This document shows positions 16,623 to 24,910 of a stretch of 64,000 nt of DNA, one piece after another (within the stretch, counting starts at the first letter, position 1; every line of letters begins with the position of its first letter). Source of the DNA: Phycisphaerales bacterium (GTDB lineage: Bacteria > Planctomycetota > Phycisphaerae > Phycisphaerales > UBA1924). The translations under genes were made by a program, and so were the position numbers. The notes under the pieces were generated by a model. That model was not told the origin of the DNA. It saw only the letters and a program-made list of their open reading frames with translations, and did no database searches. The stretch spans positions 241,559 to 305,558 of the forward strand of contig JAHDXL010000003.1 of assembly GCA_023382935.1 (NCBI GenBank). Reading direction: 5' to 3'.

Positions 16623-18161
16623 ATGAGCATGTCCGAGTCGAAGCCGAAGGGGTTGGGGAGCAGGGTGCTGGGGGTCGAGCCCGAGGTGGTGGACGAGGTG
16701 TTCCTGACGCCGCGGGTGCTCGACCAGGGTGCGTTCAGGGAGTATTCCGAGTCGCTGAAGAACCTGATCCGGGAGGCCAACGGGAAGCGGACCGACTTGC
16801 GGAGCGACTCGGAAGACGCGCGGCAGTTGTGCGAGAACCTGACGACCATGGCGGCTCGTCTTCGGGAACGGTTGGAAACGACGGCCAAGTTGCTGCCGAC
16901 GCTGGACGACCGGGTGAAGCGGGCGGAGCGGCTGCTGGATGCGGCGGCGGACAAGACGCGGCTTCCGGAGCGTGTCGAGGACATACTGCGGGCGGGGGTG
17001 GTCGAGATGCAGAAGCGTGTCGACGAAGTGATCGCCCAGGCCGAGGAGCGGCTCAAGCAGATCGAGGCCCGGTATCAACGGGTGAAGGCGTCGTGTGAGG
17101 AAAGCAGCACGGCGCTGGAGGCAGTCAAGACCCGCCTGGATGAGGCGGCCTCGCTGGCGGCGGTGCGATTGGACGAGGTGGATCGCGGGCTGGCCGAGGC
17201 CGAGGCGGAGGCGGCGCGGCGTGCGGCCGAAGTCGCCGGGGCGATGCAGCAGCGTGTCGAGGCAGCGGCGGCGCGTGCGGATGAGGTGGTGCAGGAGATG
17301 CAGGCCAACGCCGAGCAGGTAGGGGTGGTGCTCGAGCAGCGTGTCGAGCAGTTGGCGGCTCGAGCCGAGGAAGCGGGCGAGCAGGCCGAGCGGCGTGTCG
17401 ATCGGGCAGTCGAGCACGCCCGGGAGAAGGTTGAGCAGACATGCAAACAGGTGCGGCAGCAGGCGGAAGTGACGATGCTGGGGCTGGAGGAACGGGCCGG
17501 GCGGGTGAGTGCCGAGGTCGGGCCAGTGATTCAGCAGGCCGAGGAACTGCGGGCAGAACTGTCGCGCCGGGTAGAAGAGGCGGTGGCATCGCTGGATGCG
17601 GCCACGGGCGAGACGGTGAAAAAGATCCACGCAGTGGAGTTGATCACCAAGCGGACGATCCGGCTGCTGGGCTTTGACCCGTCGAACCCGACGGACGAGA
17701 TTGCGCCGGACAGCCTGATGATGCTGGTGCAGCGGGGGGACGCGATTGAGCGTCAGGCCCGCGAGACGGCGCTGGAACTGACCGAGTTGCATCGGATCAG
17801 CGAGCGGGTCCGAGACGATCTGCGGGCCAGCGTGCTGAACGGCGGGCAGACGATTGAGAAGCATCGCAAGTGCGGGCTGGAACTGGTCATGGAGTTGGAG
17901 AAGTCGATCGCCCCGGTGTGCGATCAGAGCGCGGCCCTGCTGGAGCAAATCGTGGCGGCGCGCGACCTCCTGGCCGAGTTGGACGCGCAGCGGGCGGGCG
18001 TGGAGTCGGAAGTGACGTTGTCGCGCGAGAAGGTGTTGGAGGAGTTGAACGTGCTGCGCCAGCGGGCGGCCGAGGAACTCGATGCGATCCAGAAGGCCAT
18101 TCAGTCCCAGCATGCCAGTCTGGAGCGAATGCGGGGACTGAGTGCATCCGGAGAGCCGTAG
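16623..18161 (+). CDS. Long coiled-coil protein, unknown function
   Basis: A 512-aa protein that is almost entirely helical and charged. Residues 60-330 form continuous heptads rich in Glu, Ala, Arg and Val (RVEAAAARADEVVQEMQANA, EQRVEQLAARAEEAGEQAER), and a second coiled coil occupies 420-500. A short non-helical insert around LLGFDPSNPTDEIAPDSL separates them. No membrane segment is present, so it is a cytosolic, probably filament-like or scaffold protein. A GGAG lies 8 nt upstream of ATG 16623. I do not recognise the family. Confidence 0.7.
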   Translation: MSMSESKPKGLGSRVLGVEPEVVDEVFLTPRVLDQGAFREYSESLKNLIREANGKRTDLRSDSEDARQLCENLTTMAARLRERLETTAKLLPTLDDRVKRAERLLDAAADKTRLPERVEDILRAGVVEMQKRVDEVIAQAEERLKQIEARYQRVKASCEESSTALEAVKTRLDEAASLAAVRLDEVDRGLAEAEAEAARRAAEVAGAMQQRVEAAAARADEVVQEMQANAEQVGVVLEQRVEQLAARAEEAGEQAERRVDRAVEHAREKVEQTCKQVRQQAEVTMLGLEERAGRVSAEVGPVIQQAEELRAELSRRVEEAVASLDAATGETVKKIHAVELITKRTIRLLGFDPSNPTDEIAPDSLMMLVQRGDAIERQARETALELTELHRISERVRDDLRASVLNGGQTIEKHRKCGLELVMELEKSIAPVCDQSAALLEQIVAARDLLAELDAQRAGVESEVTLSREKVLEELNVLRQRAAEELDAIQKAIQSQHASLERMRGLSASGEP

Positions 18162-18201
18162 CGAAATCGACTGATCGTTCATTAGCAGGCGTTTTCGGCT
18201 G

Positions 18202-19125
18202 ATGTTTGCACACGCCAACTTTTCTCGGTTGGGGGGCTCCGTGAAAGCGCCCGGGGCGATACCATGCACGGGTTCTGGAGGGCCTCGGTTGAGCGTGTTA
18301 CCGATCAGGACAGAAGTCGGAACGGGACGAGCGGTGCGATCGGAGATCGGGCTGACCGGTGCGTCCGGTCAGACCATACCGGCGCGCGTGGTGACCTGCG
18401 GCGTCGGACTGCCGGTGGTGTTTCTGCACGGGCTGGTGGGGCTGAACGAGCACTGGGAAGGGGTGGTGGAGCGGATTCGGCATCGGTACGCATGCCGGAC
18501 GCTGGAACTCCCTCTGCTGGAACTGACCGGGCCGGACTGCTCGATCCAGGGCGTCACCGAACTGACGGTGCAGTATCTGACCAGGCACGTGCGAGAGCCG
18601 GTGGTGCTGGTGGGCAACTCGTTCGGCGGGCATGTGGCGTTGCGGATCGCGCTGCGGCGAGCGTCGATGGTGCGCGGGCTGGTGCTGGCGGGCTCGAGCG
18701 GGCTGTTTGAGCGGACTTTTGTGAAGGGTGCGCCGGTGCGTCCCAGCCGCGACTGGCTAGAGGTGAAGATCGCCGAGTTGTTCCACGACACGTCGGCCAT
18801 GAGCCAGGCCGACGTGGACCGGGCGCATGTGGCGTTGTCGGAGCGTTCGGGCGCACGGGCGATGGTGAAGTTGAGCCGGTCGGCGCGGCGCAATCACCTG
18901 GGCGACCAGATCGGGGATATTCACACGCCGACGCTCCTGATTTGGGGGCGCAATGACGTGGTGACGCCTCCGTCGGCGGCGCAGGGGTTCCTGGACCTGA
19001 TGCCCAACGCGGAGATTTTCTGGATCGACCGGTGCGGACACGCGCCGATGATCGAAGCGCCGTCGGAGTTTGCGCGGGCGATGCTCGACTTTGCCGACCG
19101 GCTCGAGCGGAACAGCGAGGGGTAA
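18202..19125 (+). CDS. Alpha/beta hydrolase
   Basis: A 307-aa alpha/beta-hydrolase-fold enzyme. The oxyanion region VVFLHGLVG, the nucleophile elbow GNSFGGH (Ser near residue 133), the acid in LLIWGRNDVVTP and the final His in CGHAPMIEAP are all present in order. The reaction and substrate are unknown. The first 40 residues look unlike the family, so the true start may be further in, for example GTG 18334. A GH3-type gene starts 6 bp downstream and is probably co-transcribed. Confidence 0.82.
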   Translation: MFAHANFSRLGGSVKAPGAIPCTGSGGPRLSVLPIRTEVGTGRAVRSEIGLTGASGQTIPARVVTCGVGLPVVFLHGLVGLNEHWEGVVERIRHRYACRTLELPLLELTGPDCSIQGVTELTVQYLTRHVREPVVLVGNSFGGHVALRIALRRASMVRGLVLAGSSGLFERTFVKGAPVRPSRDWLEVKIAELFHDTSAMSQADVDRAHVALSERSGARAMVKLSRSARRNHLGDQIGDIHTPTLLIWGRNDVVTPPSAAQGFLDLMPNAEIFWIDRCGHAPMIEAPSEFARAMLDFADRLERNSEG

Positions 19126-19131
19126 GGGTCC

Positions 19132-20856
19132 ATGTCGGGTGGTGCGGAGATTGGCCACGGGCCGTGGCGATGGACCGCCGCGGTGGGCGCTGTGCTGACA
19201 GCGCGGGTGGCCTCGCGGGCGCACAAACTGGCCGACGAGAAGTGGTGGCGTCAGAACACAGCGCGGATTCAGGCCGAGCAGTTGCGCCACCTGCTGCTAC
19301 GTGCCGAGGCGACCGAGTACGGGAAGCAGCACGATTTTGCGCGCATCGCGGCGATCAGTGATGCAGCGGCGATGATCGCGGCGTATCGAACGGCCGTGCC
19401 GGTCAGCGACTGGTACGCCTTCCGCGAGACCATCGCGCGGATGCGCGAGCAAGGCGAGCCGGACGTGCTGTGGCCCGGCAAGGTGCGCGATTTTGCGCAG
19501 ACCAGCGGCACCACGGCCGGGGACAAGTTCATTCCGGTATCGCAGGCGATGCTGCACTCGAACTACCGCGCCAGTCTGGACATTTTCGCGTACATGGTGC
19601 AGCGAGGGATCAGTCTGCCGCGGATCTGTTCGGGGCGCTGCCTGTTTCTCGGCGGTTCGAGCGACCTGAAGGAGAATGCAGCCGGCGTGCGCACCGGTGA
19701 TCTGTCGGGCATCGTGACGCCGCTGATCCGTTGGCCGGTCAGCGCGGTGTATTCGCCGGGCGGGGCGGTGGCGCTGATGAGCGACTGGCCGGCGAAGATC
19801 GAGGCGATGGCCAAAGTGACCATCGACCAGGACATCCGGTTCATCAGCGGGATGCCGAGTTGGGCGCTGGTGCTGATGACGCGTGTGCTGGAGATGGCAC
19901 GCGGGCTGGGGCGGCGGGCCAACTGCATTCATGACGTGTGGCCGCACCTGGAGATCTTCGTGCACGGCGGTGTCAACTACGCGCCGTTCAAGACCCGCAT
20001 CAGCGAGATCGTGACGGGAGACAAGAACCGCGACCTGCCGCACCGGCACGAGTTGTATCCGGCCAGCGAGGCGTTCGTGGCGATGCAGGATCGCGAGCAC
20101 GAGCCGGGGCTGCGACTGTGCTCGGACATCGGGAACTTCGTGGAGTTCGTCCCGCTGGGTCACATTGACGACCCCAGCCCGCCGGCGTTTACCTGCGACC
20201 AGGTCGAACGCGGGCAACGGTATGTCGTGGTGCTGAGCACATGCGCGGGGCTGTGGCGTTACATCCTCGGCGACGTGGTGGAGTTTGACGACATCCCTGA
20301 TTCGCTCGATGACAAGCCGGGCACGGGCCCGAGCCGCATGCGCATCGTGGGGCGGCACCGGCATTTCATCAATGCATTCGGAGAGAACCTGATCGTCGAG
20401 CACATCGAGCACGCGGTGACGGAGGCGGCGCGGGTGACGGGGATCGAGGTGGGCGAGTTCACAGCCGCGCCGGTGTACCCGGCGCCGGGCCGGCGCGCGG
20501 GGCTGGAATTGGCAATTGAAATGCCGGTCTTCTTCGCAGGGGCTGCCAACTCCAGTCGCGGGGAAGGCGCGGCGGCCGGGGCTGCCGGCGTCGGCGTTCT
20601 CGCTGCTTTCGCCGACGCCTTCGACCGCGCACTCAAATCGCAGAACGTGGACTACACGACCAAGCGCACCGCCGACCTGGGCATGGGCCCGCCGACCATC
20701 ACGCCGCTGCCCGCGGGGGCTTTTCATCGCTGGATGGAAAGCCGCGGGAAACTGGGCGGCCAGCACAAGTGCCCGCGTTGCGCGAACCACAGGGAATTGA
20801 TCGAGGCGGTGGCGGGGCTGACAGATGGGCAGAGAGCGCCGGTCGAGATGCAATAG
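19132..20856 (+). CDS. GH3-family acyl-adenylate/amido synthetase-like protein
   Basis: A 574-aa member of the GH3 (auxin-responsive) superfamily, adenylate-forming enzymes that in plants join amino acids to carboxylic acids. The nucleotide-binding motif TSGTTAGDKFIPVS is near residue 125, with the family blocks ISGMPSWALVLMTR, FVHGGVNYAPFK, YPASEAFVAMQD and YILGDVVEFDD further on and the conserved GxFHRWMESRGKLGGQHKCPR tail. Bacterial GH3 proteins have no assigned substrate. It is coupled to the upstream alpha/beta hydrolase. Confidence 0.88.
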   Translation: MSGGAEIGHGPWRWTAAVGAVLTARVASRAHKLADEKWWRQNTARIQAEQLRHLLLRAEATEYGKQHDFARIAAISDAAAMIAAYRTAVPVSDWYAFRETIARMREQGEPDVLWPGKVRDFAQTSGTTAGDKFIPVSQAMLHSNYRASLDIFAYMVQRGISLPRICSGRCLFLGGSSDLKENAAGVRTGDLSGIVTPLIRWPVSAVYSPGGAVALMSDWPAKIEAMAKVTIDQDIRFISGMPSWALVLMTRVLEMARGLGRRANCIHDVWPHLEIFVHGGVNYAPFKTRISEIVTGDKNRDLPHRHELYPASEAFVAMQDREHEPGLRLCSDIGNFVEFVPLGHIDDPSPPAFTCDQVERGQRYVVVLSTCAGLWRYILGDVVEFDDIPDSLDDKPGTGPSRMRIVGRHRHFINAFGENLIVEHIEHAVTEAARVTGIEVGEFTAAPVYPAPGRRAGLELAIEMPVFFAGAANSSRGEGAAAGAAGVGVLAAFADAFDRALKSQNVDYTTKRTADLGMGPPTITPLPAGAFHRWMESRGKLGGQHKCPRCANHRELIEAVAGLTDGQRAPVEMQ

Positions 20857-20926
20857 GCAATTCTTTTCTCAGAACTACGCTTCTTGCGGTTGTCCCCCCC
20901 TCCCCCCGTTGTGTTATCGTGCTCGC

Positions 20927-21337
20927 ATGTATATGCGAACAGCGATCGCAGGACTTCTTGCCTGCCTGCTGACGCTGGCGGGTGCGGCGGGCCTGGCGTG
21001 GGGCCAGGGCCCGGAACCAGGTCGCATCGAAAGGGCGCGTCTTTGGTTGATGGGCAGGTTGGCGAGCCCGTTTTCTCTCGATGAGTTGCCGGCGCCCACC
21101 TGGTGCTGTGGACAGGTCCGGGCGCAGCGGACGACGCCGCATTGCACGCGCAATATCAACGTCCGCCGCAGCGTGTGGCGGGCAGGTCCGAGCACCCCGA
21201 CCGGGAAGAACTTCTGCGCCTGCCATCCATCATTTCCGGAGAGGCGCAGCCGAGTATATGGGCGTGTGGGCTTCTTGGCATGTCCTGCTTTGACACCGGC
21301 ACGACCGGAAGCGGCACCGGGGTCGGAATGCAGGTGA
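20927..21337 (+). pseudogene. Remnant of a signal-peptide-bearing protein
   Basis: The reading frame begins with a good signal peptide (RTAIAGLLACLLTLAGAAGLAWGQ), but after about residue 60 the composition turns into Arg/Pro/Cys-rich sequence untypical of a secreted domain, and a different frame looks more protein-like between 21103 and 21375. I take it as a frameshifted gene, in line with the two broken genes after it. The family is not recognised. Confidence 0.35.
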
Positions 21338-21402
21338 ACCCGCAGGCGGCATGCACGACCGGCGGGCCGGGGTGAGTGAATCGCAAGAACTGCTCCCCGC
21401 CC

Positions 21403-21785
21403 ATGTCGCCTTCGAGAATCGTCGGCGCGATGTTGGTGAACTGCGTGGCGCTGCTCGTGCTGGCTGCGGGGATTCTCAAGATTCGCGACATTGACGTGTT
21501 TCGGGCAGCCTGAACTCGTGGAACCTGGTGCCTCCCGTTTTGAGGTCGATTGCGGCGGTGGTGGTTCCGATCCTCGATGTCGGCGCCTCAGGCGCGTGTC
21601 TGCTTCGGTTGGGAGGGTGGAAGTCCGCCGCCGGGCTGCTCGGACTGCTCGTCGTTCTTACAAGCGTCTATGGGGCTCACCGAATCGCAGGTCTACAGCC
21701 CGAAGTCACTGTCTCGGTGAAATCGTGCGAATCGAGGCCGTGCAGAACATGGAAGATCATTTGCTGCTTCGCAATGGAGTTCTGA
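21403..21785 (+). pseudogene. DoxX/MauE-like membrane protein, frameshifted
   Basis: The first frame encodes RIVGAMLVNCVALLVLAAG and ILKIRDIDVFRAA and then meets TGA at 21511. One base earlier the reading continues as LNSWNLVPPVLRSIAAVVVP, then LLRLGGWKSAAGLLGLLVVL, up to 21785. Joined, this is a small four-helix DoxX/MauE-like protein whose K-x-R-D and FRAAL...WNLVP pattern is typical. A single-base deletion near 21509, real or a sequencing error, splits it. Confidence 0.6.
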
Positions 21786-22656
21786 TGATGGCTCTTGCAG
21801 TTGGAATCGTGGCACAATGGGCCGCGCCCAAGGGGGGAGCAGCCGCCAGGAAGGAGACCGGCGGCTCTGGGCGTCCATCGTCGACGAGGCGTGGGATGAC
21901 ATTGATCGAGGTACTCGTCGTCATTGCCATCGTGGGGCTGCCGATCGCCATTCTGGCGCCGGGCATCGGCGCCGTGCGAGCGCGGGCCCGCAACGCGATG
22001 GATGCCTCCAATCTCCGGCAGCACGCGGCGGTCATGGCGCAAGACGTCGGAGACTGGCGGGACGAATACCCTCTCTTTCTCGATCCAAGTCGGCCGAGAT
22101 CGACGCTGCGGTGGAAATCGCGAGACCGGTGTTTGAAGACGCGATGTTCGTTTTGTCTCATTTGGCGTGGCCTGTGGCGCTGTCAGACAGTTACTATGAT
22201 GGAACGATGGCCGAGGACGCCCTCTGGTCGCCCAACGAGCCGCTCCCACGTGCCGAATCGAGCGCATGGACCTTGTCCGTCACGAGTTACTACTACCCGC
22301 GCGCATTCCTGGCCAGGCCGCACTACAGGAATCCCTCCACGCGCAGTGCAAATCCGGCCAAGCAGACAGGGGCCACGAGAGGTTCAGAGGTGCGATTCCC
22401 CTCGAGCAAGGCCTTATTCGTGACGGCCGTGCTGACGCTCGACACAACCGGGCCTGGCTAGCCCACAGGGGAACCTGGGAGCATTGGGCTGTGTGATGGC
22501 TCGACGGTGCGTGTGACGCGGGAAGAAGCCGTCGCGGCGACCGTGTTTGCGGACGGACACTGGCCCATGGCCGAGTGGTCGGCTCATGCTGGCGACTGGC
22601 CCCGCCTGATGCACACGCCGGACGGTGTGTACGGGCGCGATTACATCCGGCGCTGA
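21749..22656 (+). pseudogene. Prepilin-like (DUF1559-type) protein with several frameshifts
   Basis: A type IV prepilin/pseudopilin leader, RRGMTLIEVLVVIAIVGLPI, is followed by ARARNAMDASNLRQHAAVMA. Near 22080 the frame must shift to continue with SAEIDAAVEIARPVFEDAMF and SVTSYYYPRAFLARPHYRN. A TAG at 22459 ends that frame, but it continues past the stop as GSTVRVTREEAVAATVFADG and ends at 22656; a short third frame between (GNLGALGC) is also protein-like. Several lesions therefore interrupt one recognisable planctomycete pseudopilin with a C-terminal H-x-G-type tail. Either a decayed gene or an error-rich stretch. Confidence 0.65.
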
Positions 22657-22718
22657 GCATACCAGCGCGGCAGCGCGCGAAAAAGTCGATGGGTCCGCTC
22701 GCCGGGCGGCACTTTCAA

Positions 22719-24017
22719 CTACGGGCAGCCGGCGCTGAACGCGGCCAGGAAGTCCTGCACGTCGAAGAAGTCGAAGAGGGTGTCGCCCGTGAAGTCGGCC
22801 CGCGCGTCGTGATCAGAGAACAGTTGCAGGAACATCATCACGTCGAAGAAGTCCAGCGTGCCGTCGACGTTCATGTCAGCGCGGCATCCGGGCGGCGGCG
22901 CCCAGATCAGCACACTCTCCGGTGTGATGCCGTTGGTCTCGACCGGCAGAGGTGTGACGGGGGTGATTTGTCCGTTGGCGAAGTTGATGGCCAAGCAGTA
23001 GAGCCCGCGGATGCCATCGATGGCGGTGGACTCGTCGGTGACGTAGAGCCAGTCGCGATAGGAGTCGGAACCGCCGAGGGTACCCTGGAGTCCGACGTCG
23101 AACATCCCCCCCAGGCTGGTGGGCACCCCGGTTTGGTCATTGAAGGAGAAAGAGCGGATGGTGGCGTCAGTGCCGTGCTCAACGAAGAGCATGGCGTTGT
23201 CGGGGTGGACGGTGAAGGCCTTGGGAGACTGCCCGGGGCTGGTGAAGGGGCTGCCCGGGACAAGGGTCATGTTGCCCGAGTCATCAAGCGCAAAGACGGA
23301 GAAGGCATGTCCGCCGGAACTGATGCCGCCGGCCGCAAAGAGGTGCCGCCCGATGCGGTCGAGTTCGATGCCCAGGGGATAGTGCGACGTGGGGAGGTTC
23401 TGCTTGAGTGCCAGATGACCACCCCCGTCCACGGTGAAGGACCAGAGGCGGTTCGAGGAGCCTGAGTCGTTGACGTAGAGGATGGGCAGTGTCGGGTGCT
23501 TGAGCACGCGGGTGGCAAAGGTGCCACAGTAGATGCGGCTGACTTCGGTCAGCGTGAGCGAGTCGGGCTCGTAGTGCAGCACGACGAGTTGGTTGGTGCC
23601 GAAGGCGATGGTCTGGGTGACGGCCAGGTAGTCGTTGCTGATCCAGGCGACCGAGTAGGTGGTTTCGGGCATGAGGTACTGCTGCCCGAGACTCATGGTG
23701 CCGTCAGGGGCGACGGAGATGATGGAGACATAGTCGCCGCTGAGGCTGCCGGTCGCGTGACCGGTTGCAAGGTAGCGGCCGTTGGGAGAGATGTCGATGG
23801 CGATGACGTTGCAGCCGGGTTGATCGTCGTTGATGCTGGCGCGAGCGCCGGTGACGAGTTTGTGGATGAACACCGGCGTGCCGTTGGCAGCGATGGAGAA
23901 GGACGAGACGCTGCCTTCGAGGTTGCCGTCGTTGGCGACGAAGATGGTGGGGAAATCGGTCTGTGCGATGGCCGCGGAGGCCAGGGTAGCGACCAGAATG
24001 GTGACGAGTGTGCGCAT
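22719..24017 (-). CDS. Secreted beta-propeller protein with dockerin-like C-terminus
   Basis: A 432-aa exported protein with signal MRTLVTILVATLASAAIAQ. Residues 20-370 form repeated four-stranded blades (VIAIDISPNGRYLATGHATG, AFTVHPDNAMLFVEHG), as in lactonase/YVTN-type propellers. The final 55 residues contain two Ca-binding-like repeats, DMNVDGTLDFFDVMMFLQLF and DFTGDTLFDFFDVQDFLAAF, matching the GC-type dockerin-like tail of planctomycetes. ATG 24017 has AAGGAGGAGAAC directly upstream. Probably an extracellular or surface-bound protein; a lactonase activity should not be assumed. Confidence 0.82.
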   Translation of the reverse strand: MRTLVTILVATLASAAIAQTDFPTIFVANDGNLEGSVSSFSIAANGTPVFIHKLVTGARASINDDQPGCNVIAIDISPNGRYLATGHATGSLSGDYVSIISVAPDGTMSLGQQYLMPETTYSVAWISNDYLAVTQTIAFGTNQLVVLHYEPDSLTLTEVSRIYCGTFATRVLKHPTLPILYVNDSGSSNRLWSFTVDGGGHLALKQNLPTSHYPLGIELDRIGRHLFAAGGISSGGHAFSVFALDDSGNMTLVPGSPFTSPGQSPKAFTVHPDNAMLFVEHGTDATIRSFSFNDQTGVPTSLGGMFDVGLQGTLGGSDSYRDWLYVTDESTAIDGIRGLYCLAINFANGQITPVTPLPVETNGITPESVLIWAPPPGCRADMNVDGTLDFFDVMMFLQLFSDHDARADFTGDTLFDFFDVQDFLAAFSAGCP

Positions 24018-24243
24018 GTTCTCCTCCTTCTGTTTGCGAACCTCCAGATTGACGAGATGAGCGCAGGAAATCAAGCCGGGTTCGACCAGAATGGCGGGAC
24101 CATTCGCGGCGGGAGGCATTGTCCGATAACCACTTTCCGCACAGAAACCGGTCAGTATCGAACGACAGGCTTGATCGAGGGGGCCATATGCCCATCATGG
24201 GTTGCTGGGGGAGAGAGCGACACTCACATTGGAGGATCATGTG

Positions 24244-24843
24244 ATGCGAGGAAGGTTGTTGGTGACAGTCGTGAGTGTGTTGGCAGGCTCGGCGTGTGCT
24301 GACCTGTTGAACGGGGACATCGAGAACAACGCCAGCGGGATTTTCGGTGCGATTTCGTTCTGGGGGCCCAACGGCGGATGGGCCGACCACGCGACGTTTG
24401 CGCGCCCGGGCAACGGTGGCTTGGGGCTGTACTTCGGGTTCTACTCCGGCGGGCTGACGGAAACCGTCGGGCAGATCTCGAGCATGACCTACCAGGCCGG
24501 GCAGACGTACACGTTTGCGAGTTGGGCAACCGGCGGGGGCAACGACACCGGCGTGATCTCATACGAGATCGGGTACGACGGCGGGAGCGGGAGTTTTGTG
24601 CAACTGGCCGTGGCGACCTACGACCTGACCGGGCTGGGCATGTGGGTGCAGACGAACGGTGTGAGTTACACGGTTGGGTCGGGCGGGAACGAGATCGGGC
24701 GCAACATCTGGGTACGCCTGGGTGACGGGACGACCGGCTCGTCGAACGACATCTGGTTTGACAACTTCTCGCTGGTACCCACGCCGGGCGCGATGGCGAC
24801 GTTGGCGCTGGGCGGGCTGACGCTGACACGGCGTCGTCGCTGA
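24244..24843 (+). CDS. PEP-CTERM-type secreted protein
   Basis: A 199-aa exported protein with signal RGRLLVTVVSVLAGSACA, a beta-sandwich-like central domain (GDIENNASGIFGAISFWGPN, then DNFSLVP at the end) resembling carbohydrate-binding modules, and the sorting tail VPTPGAMATLALGGLTLTRRR. GGAGGATC stands 5-11 nt before the ATG; GTG 24241 is an alternative. It is divergent from the propeller gene across a 226-bp intergenic region. Confidence 0.78.
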   Translation: MRGRLLVTVVSVLAGSACADLLNGDIENNASGIFGAISFWGPNGGWADHATFARPGNGGLGLYFGFYSGGLTETVGQISSMTYQAGQTYTFASWATGGGNDTGVISYEIGYDGGSGSFVQLAVATYDLTGLGMWVQTNGVSYTVGSGGNEIGRNIWVRLGDGTTGSSNDIWFDNFSLVPTPGAMATLALGGLTLTRRRR

Positions 24844-24880
24844 ACGATCGAGTCAAGGGAGATCGAAGAGAGGGGCAACG

Positions 24881-24910
24881 GGCCGGCTCAAGCCGGTCCG
24901 CTGTCATTTT
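24881..24910. terminator. Bidirectional terminator-like hairpin
   Basis: An 8-bp stem GGCCGGCT/AGCCGGTC with a 2-nt loop lies between the convergent PEP-CTERM and deacetylase-like genes, followed by CGCTGTCATTTT on the + strand. Confidence 0.5.

Noticed and set aside
22719-24017. 6-phosphogluconolactonase
   Set aside because: Only a general propeller resemblance; the signal peptide and dockerin-like tail show an exported protein, so no enzyme name was given.
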